Shown in pieces: positions 44,085-55,579 of a stretch of 64,000 nucleotides of DNA. Origin of the DNA: Isoperla grammatica. Taxonomy: Eukaryota; Arthropoda; Insecta; Plecoptera; Perlodidae. Location: positions 45,371,740 through 45,435,739 of the forward strand of contig OX246741.1 of the NCBI GenBank assembly GCA_945910005.1. Direction: 5' to 3'. The position numbers and the translations under genes were made by a program. Each line of letters begins with the position of its first letter. The first letter of the stretch is position 1. Below the pieces are notes generated by a model. It was not told where the DNA came from and searched no databases. It was given only the letters and a program-made list of their open reading frames with translations.

Positions 44085-46985
44085 TAACCCATGGTAACGG
44101 CAACCAATAAGAATCTAATGTAACAAACTGGAACATGTTTCTTATCGTAATCAAACGTATTCCATGGTAACGGCAACCAATACGAATCTAATGTAACAAA
44201 CTGGAACATGTTTCTTATCGTAACCAAACGTATTCCATGGTAACGGCAACCAATAAGAATCTAATATCACGACTGGGAAAGTATTTCTTATCGTAACCAA
44301 CCGTATTCCATGGTAACGGCAACCAATAAGAATCTGATGTAACAAACTGGAACATGTTTCTTATCGTAACCAAACGTATTTCATGGTAACGGCCACCAAT
44401 AAGAATCTACTTACAAACTGGAAAATGTTTCTTATCGTAATCAACCGTATTCCATGGTAACGGCAACCAATAAGAATCTAATGTAACAAACTGGAACATG
44501 TTTCGTATCGTAATCAACCGTATTCCATGGTAACGGCAACCAATAAGAATCTAATGTAACAAACTGGAACATGTTTCTTATCGTAACCAACCGTATTCCA
44601 TGGTAACGGGAACCAATAAGAATCTGATGTAACAAACTGGAACATGTTTCTTATCGTAACCAACCGTATTCCATGGTAACGGCAACCAATAAGAATCTAA
44701 TGTAACAAACTGGAACATGTTTCGTATCGTAATCAACCGTATTTCATGGTAACGGCAACCAATAAGAATCTAATGTAACAATCTGGAACATGTTTCTTAT
44801 CGTAACTAACCGTTTTTCATGGTAACGGCAACCAATAAGAATCTAATGTAACAATCTGGAACATGTTTCTTATCGTAACCAAACGTATTTCATGGTAACG
44901 GCAACCAATAAGAATCTAATGTAACAAACTGGAACATGTTTCTTATCGTAACCAACCGTATTCCATGGTAACGGGAACCAATAAGAATCTGATGTAACAA
45001 ACTGGAACATGTTTCTTATCGTAACCAACCGTATTCCATGGTAACGGCAACCAATAAGAATCTAATGTAACAAACTGGAACATGTTTCGTATCGTAATCA
45101 ACCGTATTTCATGGTAACGGCAACCAATAAGAATCTAATGTAACAAACTGGAACATGTTTCGTATCGTAATCAACCGTATTTCATGGTAACGGCAACCAA
45201 TAAGAATCTAATGTAACAAACTGGAACATGTTTCTTATCGTAACTAACCGTATTACATGGTAACGGCAACCAATAAGAATCTGGAACATGTTTCGTATCG
45301 TAATCAACCGTATTCCATGGTAACGGCAACCAATAAGAATCTAATGTAACAAACTGGAAAATGTTTCTTATCGTAACTAACCGTATTCCATGGTAACGGC
45401 AACCAATAAGAATCTGATGTAACAAACTAGAACATGTTTCTTATCGTAACCAACCGTACTCCATGGTAACGGGAACCAATAAGAATCTAATGTAGGTAAC
45501 AAATTGGAAAATGTTTCTTATCGTAACCAACCGTATTCCATGGTAACGGCAGCCAATAAGAATCTAATGTAACAAACTGGAACATGTTTCTTATCGTAAC
45601 CAACCGTATTCCATGGTAACGGCAACCAATAAGAATCTAATGTAACAAACTGGAACATGTTTCGTATCGTAATCAACCGTATTTCATGGTAACGGCAACC
45701 AATACGAATCTAATGTAACAAACTGGAACATGTTTCGTATCGTAATCAACCGTATTTCATGGTAACGGCAACCAATAAGAATCTAATGTAACAAACTGGA
45801 ACATGTTTCGTATCGTAATCAACCGTATTTCATGGTAACGGCAACCGATAAGAATCTAATGTAACAAACTGGAACATGTTTCTTATCGTAACTAACCGTA
45901 TTCCATGGTAACGGCAACCAATAAGAATCTGGAACATGTTTCTTATCGTAACCAAACGTATTTCATGGTAACGGCAACCAATAAGAATCTAATGTAACAA
46001 ACTTGAACATGTTTCGTATCGTAATCAACCGTATTCCATGGTAACGGCAGCCAATAAGAATCTAATGTAACAAACTGGAACATGTTTCTTATCGTAACCA
46101 ACCGTATTCCATGGTAACGGGAACCAATAAGAATCTGATGTAACAAACTGGAACATGTTTCTTATCGTAACCAACCGTATTCCATGGTAACGGCAACCAA
46201 TACGAATCTAATGTAACAAACTGGAACATGTTTCGTATCGTAATCAACCGTATTTCATGGTAACGGCAACCAATAAGAATCTAATGTAACAAACTGGAAC
46301 ATGTTTCGTATCGTAATCAACCGTATTTCATGGTAACGGCAACCGATAAGAATCTAATGTAACAAACTGGAACATGTTTCTTATCGTAACTAACCGTATT
46401 CCATGGTAACGGCAACCAATAAGAATCTGGAACATGTTTCTTATCGTAACCAACCGTATTCCATGGTAACGGCAACCAATAAGAATCTAATGTAACAAAC
46501 TGGAACATGTTTCGTATCGTAATCAACCGTATTTCATAGTAACGGCAACCAATAAGAATCTAATGTAACAAACTGGAACATGTTTCTTATCGTAACTAAC
46601 CGTATTCCATGGTAACGGCAACCAATAAGAATCTGGAACATGTTTCTTATCGTAACCAAACGTATTTCATGGTAACGGCAACCAATAAGAATCTAATGTA
46701 ACAAACTGGAACATGTTTCGTATCGTAATCAACCGTATTTCATGGTAACGGCAACCAATAAGAATCTAATGTAACAAACTGGAACATGTTTCGTATCGTA
46801 ATCAACCGTATTTCATGGTAACGGCAACCAATAAGAATCTAATGTAACAAACTGGAAAATGTTTCTTATCGTAACCAACCGTATTCCATGGTAACGGCAA
46901 CCAATCAGAATCTAATGTATCAAACTGGAACATGTTTCGTATCGTAACCAACCGTATTCCATGGTAACGGCAACCAATAAGAATC
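44085..46985 (+). repeat. 73-bp satellite, left arm of the foldback element
   Basis: About 40 units are built on CATGGTAACGGCAACCAATA and TGGAACATGTTTC(T/G)TATCG, with a 73-bp step (44163 to 44236, for example). Two variants alternate: CTTATCGTAACC...TTCCATGG and CGTATCGTAATC...TTTCATGG. A shortened unit that lacks the AATGTAACAAACT block occurs at about 45281, 45927, 46427 and 46631. GGCAACCGATAAG marks a ~498-bp duplicated block (45841 and 46339). Short minus-strand open frames here are repeat by-products. Confidence 0.95.
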
Positions 46986-47440
46986 AAACGTAACAAGTAG
47001 TAATTAATGGGAACCGTATTCGATGGGATTTACACGCAACCAAATGTCACCGTAACAAACCGTAACGAGTGGTAATTCCAATTGGAACTGTAACCAATAG
47101 GATTCACACGCGACCAAATGTCACCGTAACAAACCGTAACGACTAGTAATCAATGGGAACCATAACCAATGGGAATTATGTGTTACTGTAACAAACCGTA
47201 ACGAGTAGTAATCAGTGGGAACCGTAACCGATGGGATTTATACGCAACCAAATGTCACCGTAACAAACCGTAACGACTAGTACGGTAATCAATGGGAACC
47301 GTAACCAATGGGAATCATGTGTTACCGTAACAAACCGTAACGAGTAGTAATCAATGGGAACTGTAACCGATGGGATAAATGGGATAACGGACCAATGAGA
47401 ATCTAACGTAACAAACTGGAAAGTGTTTCTTAAATTCCAT
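46986..47440 (+). repeat. Diverged inner part of the left arm
   Basis: Units change to GTAACAAACCGTAACGA(G/C)TAGTAATC plus AATGGGAACCGTAACC. This wording is closer to the reverse complement of the right arm than the 73-bp units are, linking the two arms. Confidence 0.85.
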
Positions 47441-48054
47441 GGTCATGGCATTCTCTTCCAATTGTTTTATGCCAAGTGTTTCTTACAAAGAACTCAATTA
47501 GCAGGTGCACCAACATAAGTTTTTATTGAAGTGTATTATTCGTATTTTTTCGGTATGGTATAGATCATTATAAGTTTATTAGATTTGTACTAAAACATCT
47601 CTAATTTGATATCTAAGAACGGGAAAAGCATAATAAATAATAATTGAAAGTACGTCTTCACTTTTTGCGTGCATAAGTTGGTAACAGTCAGTCAGTCCGG
47701 TCCGTTACGCAAGCCGGGTTTGAACCCAAGCCAAGCCAAGGGCAAGAGCGGCGTGCAATGGTGAGGTGTTTGTTTAGAACACGTGTGTTTACAGTTAAAA
47801 TAATGTCTTCGGACCACTCAGACGTTTTTGTGGAGTTTTTAGAGCATAAAGAAGTGTCTGTTATAACATCGAACACAGTAACAAAATACTAAGTCATTTG
47901 AAAAACATAAAAATGGTAGACCAAGAAGTGAGGTTATGAGTCTAGCCTGGAAAGGGGAAGGCCTAGCGATGCGAGACTACTTGGCAAAGGTCCTAGCTCA
48001 TTCCTGTAAGTATATACATAATACTTTAATATGTACGTATATAGCCATATACCT

Positions 48055-48435
48055 ATAGTTTCGGGCCTAGGGCCTAGGCCTAGCATAGGCCTAGTAGGTT
48101 AGGCCTAGGCCTACTGTAAGCGTAGGTAGGCCTAGGCCTACCTTCATCTCAAACTTGGCCCTATAGGCCTAAGCCTAGGCCTAGGGCCTTGGTCATTTAT
48201 AGGTAGCCTAGCCTAGACCTAGCATTGAGTCTAGCTAGGCCTAGGCCTAGGCCTAGGCCTACTGTGTATTGAGCTCTAGGCCTTGATATCCTGACTACGC
48301 CTTGCTAGGGCCTAGGCTAGGCCAATAACAAACAAAGGCAAATGTGGCCTAGCTTTTGGGCCTAGGTCTATCATTACTAGGCCTAGGCCTAATCTTTGTG
48401 AACGCTTTCAGATGATCCCTAGGCCTAACGTTCAT
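48055..48435. repeat. (TAGGCC)n-rich cluster
   Basis: AGGCCT occurs more than twenty times, including a pure run near 48234-48260. The octamer TAGGCCTA is its own complement. Confidence 0.9.
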
Positions 48436-48474
48436 GGGAACGTAACCTAGACCGAGGCTACCCTATATCAAGAC

Positions 48475-48658
48475 TGGAGAAAGATGAGAAGAAAGATGAG
48501 ATCCAGTTTAGGGCCAGGCCAGTGATGCCCAACGCATTAAGTTTATTGATGAGTAATTGGTGGTCAATGGTGTCAAAGGCCTTACTTAGGTCGTAGAATA
48601 ATCCAAGGGCATCGTCCCCTCTGTCAAGTGCTGAATATAAGGAAGAGAGGAAGGAGAA
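48475..48658 (-). mobile_element. LINE reverse-transcriptase fragment (CR1/L2/Jockey-like)
   Basis: The minus strand from 48658 encodes about 60 residues with the RT block YDLSKAFDTIDHQLL, then KLNALGITG and WISSFF, in the order seen in CR1/L2/Jockey LINEs. The frame is uninterrupted over the fragment, but neither the catalytic YxDD block nor the endonuclease is present. It is a dead insertion in the foldback loop. Confidence 0.85.
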
Positions 48659-50658
48659 GATGGCAGTTAAGAGTGCATCATTTCGAGCGGAAACCGCGCT
48701 ACCTACTATCCAGTAGATTATATTTGTTTAGTGATTCAGGTCCATGCCTATCAGCTTCTCCTGACAACTTGAAGAAGGTAGGCCTAAACAATTTTACTTT
48801 CAGAGTATTCTTGCATTCGGTGTTTTCATTGTAGGTCTATGTGTCTCATTCTCATCCCATGATAGGGTATATAGGCTAGTATTGAATGCAGGCCTAAGAA
48901 TTTCCGTAGAGGCTTACAAAAAACTGGCATATATAGGCCTAGCGCAACGCAAGCACAGCGTAAAAAATATGAACCAATACTTAACCTATATGGCCTCATC
49001 TCCAACTGACACAAGAGTGCATGGCGCAGTGCATTTGATGGTAATTATTTTCTTGTGTTTTGCTTGCGCTACGTTACAACTGACCAATAGGAATCTTGTT
49101 CCAATAAGGCGTCTGTGGTCCCATCATACTCACTGGGTCAAATGAGTAAATGTTGTTACTAGTAAGATATAGCCTATTATTGAGTGACTTCCAATTGTAT
49201 CAGATAGAGCCCTGAATTGATGCAAAATAACCTTCAAATGAAACATAATAAAATAATAAATTAGTTAACAACTGTTAACGGTTTCCTCCTATGCGAGATA
49301 AGCCTGGCCCTATAGAATAAAATGATAACAATAAAGACGAGCTGGTTTGCTATTCCTATTATAGACAACTCTAGAACCGGTGGTTACAAGTGGTATTGAA
49401 TTTGTAGTCTGTCCCTAACCTCATCAAACCATGGCAAGTGCAGATGACGAGAAGGCCACAACTTGCGTTTCGCTGTGCTTGTGTCACACGAATTGTGGGT
49501 TGATATGTGAGTTGTACGTAAGGGCTTAGGGCTTAAAGGTTGAGTAAATTATTAACGTTATTTGTGAAAATTATTTACACTCAACGTTATAAGGTTATTG
49601 TAATGTTCAATGCGTTTTGAGATTGTAACATTCACAATAATCTTACGTTTGGCAGTGCTTTGTTGGGATTTCGAACTTCTAGGTAGACCTACCTACTAGA
49701 ACAAAGTCTAGGCATGTAGGCATAAAATATTTAAGAATATCTCGCAGGCTGCATATATTTACATTTTGGGATGGAAGAATATCAATCATTAGCAATAATA
49801 ACCGATAATTGTGATTATGTAGACTATGATATTTCCCAAGAAGTTTGGCCTACAAAAAAACAAAAAAAAAACAGTATAACAGTATATAATATAACATCTG
49901 ATATGTAATGCATGTGATTGTTGTAAGTTGATACCAATGTATGAGGTGAAAGGTCTTGTTTGTTTAGAACCATTTTGTTTGCATACTAGGCATATGCATA
50001 ATTGCATCATTTCTTGCCATGAGTTTTGTGTCAGGTTTTGTCATTAATTAGATAAAGATTCCCACTTTTTGCTGTTGAAGTGCCCAAAGTCCATAATCTA
50101 ATCTAGGATCCAAAGTCTTACCAAATTACAAGATATTTCATGAGTCTGCGTGGGGGGGGGGGGGGGGGGGGAGTACAAAAAGGCATTGAAAACAAATTTG
50201 AAAATGACAAGATATCCGTAACATTGGATTTAGAGTTTAAAGGCCTACTGCTTAATTAAACTATTAATATTAAACTTTAATTTCCTTTATCAAGGGCAAT
50301 TCTCAGTTACAAGGCAAATGGCTTTTATGTTACAGATTTTACCATCTGCCGGGGAAAAGCGAACCATTGGGAGTCCATGACCCAGCAACTCTAGCACCTC
50401 GGGGGGGATTTGAACAACTGTCAAGGCGTCAACATATGAAGACATGAATGAAGAACAGATAAGTGGAAAGGACCAAGTGTTGCCTATGATACCTGTAACA
50501 TGTATTGTTTGTACAGGCCTAATAAAGACATAAAATTAATTAGGCTAATTATACTTCTGATATAAATTGTTTACTGGTAGGCCTAGCCTTGTAGGTGCTA
50601 ATAGGTGCTAGGTGGGTATGTAGGTGTTAATATTGTAAAAATGATTTCAAATGCTTGT

Positions 50659-51028
50659 ATAGGTAGTATTCAATCGACGTCACATGGCGGCCATTATGAG
50701 GTACACATTGCTTGTTTACATTTTGTTCTGTCAATAGAAGACACATAGATTATCTAGGAAAATCAATCAATCAATTGATGTGTGCAGGTAAAAGTTCAAG
50801 TAAATGATAACGCATGCAAATGATTGTCTGCAAACAGAGTTTACGCGTTCTTATTTTGTTTTCAGTCATAATACGGAACCTTTGTTTGAAAACTGTTGAT
50901 GTGTTAGTCAAAGGACATATGCAATATTGCAACAATGAAGTGTCGAAAGAACGTAAACAAATGTTTACAGAGTACCTCAGTATGGCCACCGTGCAATGCC
51001 GAAATGACGTTATTGCATACTCCCTATA
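50659..51028. mobile_element. MITE R2, copy 2, TA-flanked
   Basis: It matches 20722-21102 throughout, including the intron-like CAG|GTAAAAG...TTTTCAG| block (50787-50868). The inverted ends read GGTAGTATTCAAT and GGGAGTATGCAAT with TA outside. Confidence 0.85.
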
Positions 51029-51244
51029 AGAAAAATGTAATCATCACAAACTTGTAAATTAATTAATTCAGAGATGATTAAAAGCGGTTTGTACTTTGTA
51101 GTCTGCGGTACTCATCTACTGTTTAGTGGCAAATGTAACAGCTAGTATTATAGCAACATGATAATTAATTATATAATTGTTTGCATTCACAATTAAACAT
51201 AACATTAAAACATATTGTTTAAATGAGAATTGTATTGTTCTTTT

Positions 51245-52950
51245 TTGACCATTTCACAGGGAGTCCCAGCATTTGTTACAGTTGAGCATTGATTACCAGT
51301 GGTTATTATTTGTTACAGCAGATTCCCATCGGTTACGGGTGACATTGATTCCCACTGGTTTGTTACGGCAGATTCCCATTGGTTACGGTTGCTTCCCAAC
51401 TGTTACGGTACATGTTCCTACTTGTTACGGATGGTTCCCATTTGTTACGGTTGGGCATTGATTACAAGTGGTTACTATTTGTTACGGCACATTCCCATTG
51501 GTTACGGATGGTTCCCATTCGTTACGGGTGAGCATTGATTCCCACTGGTAACTATTTGTTACGGCAGATTCCCATTGGTTACGGTTGCTTCCCATTTGTT
51601 ACGGTACACGTTCCAGCTTGTTACGGTTGGTTCCCATTCGTTACGGGTGAGCATTGATTCCCACTGGTTACTATTTGTTACAGCAGATTCCCATTGGTTA
51701 CGGTTGCTTCCCATTTGTTACGGTACACGTTCCAGCTTGTTACGGTTGGTTCCCATTCGTTACGGGTGAGCATTGATTCCCACTGGTTACTATTTGTTAC
51801 GGCAGATTCCCATTCGTTACGGTTGGTTCCCATTTGTTACATTTGGGCATTGCTTATAAGTGGTTACTATTTGTTACGGCACATTCCCATTGGATACGGT
51901 TGGTTCCCATTTGTTACGATTGGGCATTGATTCCCATTGGTTACGGTTGCTTCCCATTTGTTACGGTACACGTTCCAGCTTGTTACGGTTGGTTCCTATA
52001 CGTTACGGGTGAGCATTGATTCCCACTGGTTACTATTTGTTACAGCAGATTCCCATTGGTTACGGTTGCTTCCCATTTGTTACGGTACACGTTCCAGCTT
52101 GTTACGGTTGGTTCCCATTCGTTACGGGTGAGCATTGATTCCCACTGGTTACTATTTGTTATAGCAGATTCCCATTGGTTACGGTTGCTTCCCATTTGTT
52201 ACGGTACACGTTCCAGCTTGTTACGGTTGGTTCCCATTCGTTACGGGTGAGCATTGATTCCCACTGGTTACTATTTGTTATAGCAGATTCCCATTGGTTA
52301 CGGTTGCTTCCCATTTGTTACGGTACACGTTCCAGCTTGTTACGGTTGGTTCCCATTCGTTACGGGTGAGCATTGATTCCCACTGGTTACTATTTGTTAT
52401 AGCAGATTCCCATTGGTTACGGTTGCTTCCCATTTGTTACGGTACACGTTCCAGCTTGTTACGGTTGGTTCCCATTCGTTACGGGTGAGCATTGATTCCC
52501 ACTGGTTACTATTTGTTACAGCAGATTCCCATTTGTTACGGTACACGTTCCAGCTTGTTACGGTTGGTTCCTATTCGTTACGGGTGAGCATTGATTCCCA
52601 CTTGTTACTATTTGTTACAGCAGATTCCCATTGGTTACGGTTGCTTCCCATTTGTTACGGTACACGTTCCAGCTTGTTACGGTTGGTTCCTATTCATTAC
52701 GGGTGAGCATTGATTCCCACTGGTTACTATTTGTTCCCATTCGTTACGGGTGGTTCCCATTTGTTACAGTTGGGCATTGATTACAATTGGTTCCCATTTG
52801 TTACGGCTAGAATGCTCATTGTTAACGGCTGGTTCCCATTCGTTACATACGAAAGATTCCCATTGATTACTATTGGTTACAGTGGGTAGTTCTGGTTGGA
52901 AACATCTTGTTCCCATTTGTTACATAGGTATGAGGTATGAGTGAACATAC
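51245..52950 (-). repeat. 119-bp satellite, right arm of the foldback element
   Basis: The unit contains TTCCCACTGGTTACTATTTG, GGTACACGTTCCAGCTTG and ATTCGTTACGGGTGAGC, with an exact 119-bp step from about 51575 to 52530 (GCATTG at 51651 and 51770). Flanking units are shorter and more varied. Repeated 64-codon frames (51575, 51694, 52056 and so on) simply follow the period. Confidence 0.95.
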
Positions 52951-53215
52951 GTCTGAATACGGGTGATTCCAATTATTTACAAATTACCATTGATTACTAT
53001 TAATTCCCTTTTATTACAAGTTACATTTGGGTTACGCCAAATGTGCCATAATACGCCTGTTTACGATTGACTGTTACCGGTTGGTTCCGATTGAAAACAT
53101 ATTTTTCCATTTATAAAAGAACTTAATGTAATCAATGGGATTTAATGGTAATTTCAACCGTAACTTGCAGCCGTAACCCATGGGAATTTTAAGCAGGGCG
53201 TATCTTTAAAAGGTA

Positions 53216-53859
53216 GGCGTAGGCCTAGATGGTAGACCAGCCTCTTAGACCAGCTTATGCCTAGCCTAGATGCATTCCAGCGTGTTCATGCATCAAAAAG
53301 TGAGCATTATTCACTTTGGTCATGTTTTTAGAACGTCTGATTTTCGTTTTAATGTATATCCTTGTTACTCAGTAGGCTTCAATAAGTTCGTTCGTACCTT
53401 TCTCTTCAACGAGGAAATCAGATGGTGCTCTGCAAACCTGGATATTTCAAACCCAAAGCCTGGGCATACCAGGGCCTTTGTGATGTGTAGGCTAGGCCTA
53501 GCCTCTCTCTCGTACTTTTCATTTATTAATTCCAATCATATTTATTTAATCACTTATATAATGTGTTATGATAAAATAAATTATTTATAATTGGCTTGCA
53601 TAAGCCTATGTTGACTTCTTGGGGGGCAAAATGTGGAAGCTAACTTGTTTACACCATGTTTACCAGGCTTGCCATTGGTTGATGCCATGGTGAATCAGTA
53701 GGCTAATATTTTATCATACCGGGCCTTAATGAACAAACTACATTTTAAGCCCATTCATGAATCTCTAAATCGCCACAACTGTCAAAATAAATGTGGTGTA
53801 GTAGGCCTAAGCCTACATGGGATTTGACGTAGAAACTTGAATAGGCCTAATGTATTATT
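53216..53859. other. Right flank of the foldback element
   Basis: A 106-codon frame at 53270-53590 has no recognisable motif. A few TAGGCCTA octamers are present. Confidence 0.3.
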
Positions 53860-54144
53860 TATTTTATTATTACTTATATTTATTTTTATCTATTCTTAAT
53901 TTCAGCTTAAAGGTGTTAATTTCTAATTCATAACTGTACGTGTTGTACTACATATTGTGCATAAATATTGTCTGTAACTGTACTCATTATAAATGTAGTG
54001 TTTAAGTTGTGCATAATGTCTGTACTCATTGTAAATGTAGTGTATGGTTAAGTTGTGCATAAATATTTGTCTGTACTCATTGTAAATGTAGTGTATGGTT
54101 AAGTTGTAAAGAAGCTTTTAGCTTAACTTCGCCTAATAAAGACC

Positions 54145-54178
<34 letters not shown>

Positions 54179-54180
54179 TA
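53860..54180 (+). mobile_element. LINE 3' UTR with (TTA)n tail
   Basis: The segment has short tandem copies of TGTACTCATTGTAAATGTAG and ends CTTCGCCTAATAAAGACCATT followed by (TTA)n at 54146-54180. A polyadenylation-like AATAAA and a simple-repeat tail fit a CR1/L2-type 3' end. The coding part is missing. Confidence 0.5.
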
Positions 54181-55230
54181 TCCCAACAACAGAATTTAGA
54201 TCATTCCAGATGCAATTGGATTTATAATATAATAAACAAATATATTAATTTATTATATATCTTGGCCTCCTATCCAACTTTACGGCCAAATAGCTTACAT
54301 TCGTTACAGTAAAATAAACAAAAACACTCACGATTTAGAACACTTTTTATTTACATTATGTACATTTTATTTGTGACCATACCATCTCACCATTTGAAAA
54401 TCAAAATTGTAATTTAATAATTAAAGGAACAATCAAGTCTATGGCATTCTGTGCTGCCTGTGTAGGCCAACCAACATAATTAATTAACACACTAGAATTC
54501 TGTAAGTCAGTCAAAAATCTGACATGGTGCAGCAGGACGTAGTTCATCCTTGTATTTGTGTTAATAACTTGTACCTATGCCCACAGCAAAATGTATATTT
54601 TTTACTTTTTAATCTAAATACAATCAGTTTAAGCTTACAATTAACACAATCTGCATTTTGACATCAATGCTAGATGCTACACACTTATGAAATAAAGTTT
54701 TTGTTTGTACTATAGGGCCTACTGGTATATTACAGTAGTTTATTTAATTTAAATTAAACTATATTACAATTGTTCCAGGCTCCATGTATGGAAGTCCAAA
54801 AAGTTGGACCGAAAACTTGTTGACTCGGAAGTCGTTCGAGTTTCAACGGTAGTCGATTTCCCTGTGAAGGCTAGTTTGGAGCGCGGTGACGAATCACAGC
54901 GGTTTCCGTCGCGAAAAACCACGCCTATTTTTCCGCGCGGTACGACTTGGCCGAAGTTCATGTTTTGCCGTTGCGGAATGACGTCAGACTACATCACCGC
55001 TAACTAAACTATAATATTAAAGCCTTCTAAATACGAGTGAACGAGAATTTGAGGCATGGTTGAGGTTATAGGACAACTTCTGCTTCAAAAATGTCATTAG
55101 AATACCTTATTATCAGCGTACAAAGTTATCACGCCCACACCCCTTCCGCCATCTATTGTGAAGCTAGCAGATCTACCGCGCGGTGAAATCAGCGCGGCAA
55201 CGCTGCGCGGCTATCTCGCTTGCTGCCCCC
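54181..55230. other. Intergenic sequence, GC-richer from 54790
   Basis: No gene is assigned. From 54790 CpG content rises, and 67- and 65-codon frames on opposite strands overlap there without a recognisable motif. Confidence 0.3.
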
Positions 55231-55299
55231 CAAGGTCTACTGGATTTACTCCCAGACGCGCGCAGCGCGCGCGCGCTACAAGCGATCTAGTAGACCTTG
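55231..55299. mobile_element. 69-bp mini-MITE with 9-bp target duplication (copy B)
   Basis: The ends CAAGGTCTACT and AGTAGACCTTG are perfect inverted repeats. The 9-bp duplication GCTGCCCCC flanks it (55222-55230 and 55300-55308). The interior is an alternating GCGC run. It shares its ends and ACTGGATTTACTCC/GCGATCTAG-like inner words with copy A. Confidence 0.92.
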
Positions 55300-55378
55300 G
55301 CTGCCCCCAAGCATGGTCAATGGGGCTTTGCACGCAAAGCTTGACGTAGAATGCCACCGTCCAATCCCAAATCCATGA

Positions 55379-55572
55379 CCTGCTGGATGGGTAAATCAGC
55401 GCGGACAAGGTCTACTTGACCCATCCAGCAGGCTGTGATGGCAGCATTTTGCCAAAGACATTGGAATAGAGAAGTAGCGCCACCATAGTTCGAGCTCAAG
55501 TCCAGAGCCTCCTGGATGGGTAAATCAGCCTTTTTTCCATGGCTAAGTTATGCGGAGATCAAGTAGACCTTG
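55379..55572. repeat. Cluster of mini-MITE-like ends and CTGGATGGGTAAATCAGC motifs
   Basis: CAAGGTCTACTTGA at 55406 and TCAAGTAGACCTTG ending at 55572 are perfect 14-bp inverted ends of a potential 167-bp member. CTGGATGGGTAAATCAGC occurs at 55383 and 55511, and its complement ACCCATCCAGCAGG at 55419. No target duplication is visible around the 167-bp unit. Confidence 0.65.
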
Positions 55573-55579
55573 TCTGAGG

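Larger units (their letters stand above)
47441..51244. other. Loop of the foldback element
   Basis: It contains two coding-like but unassigned segments (29 codons from 47802; 47893-48006 ending in a TCCT|GTAAGT donor), a TAGGCCTA cluster, a LINE RT fragment, a 20-bp poly-G at 50152-50171, and MITE R2 copy 2. The rest (48660-50650) shows no recognisable gene. Confidence 0.5.
43903..53213. mobile_element. Foldback-type element, 9,311 bp, with tandem-repeat arms
   Basis: The outer 36 bp at 43903-43938 and 53178-53213 are inverted repeats matching at 33 of 36 positions (outermost CCTTTTAAA, innermost CTTAAAATTCCCATGG). TA lies directly outside both ends. Inside each end comes an array of GTAAC/GGGAAC-rich units; the right array has these words in reverse complement (GTTAC, TTCCC), so the arms face each other. 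The loop is roughly 47450-51245. No transposase was found. The layout resembles Drosophila FB/Galileo elements, but homology is not claimed. It could also be two separate satellites captured by a long-range inversion. Confidence 0.75.

Noticed and set aside
44085..46985. CRISPR-like array
   Set aside because: Units are contiguous tandem copies without unique spacers, in a eukaryotic context.
43966..46996. Series of minus-strand frames of about 64 codons
   Set aside because: They follow the 73-bp satellite; a by-product of repetition.
51273..52706. Series of 61-97-codon plus-strand frames
   Set aside because: They recur every 119 bp with the satellite period and have no independent coding signal.
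54764..55007. Overlapping opposite-strand frames of 65-67 codons
   Set aside because: GC-rich stretch without motifs, start context or splice support.
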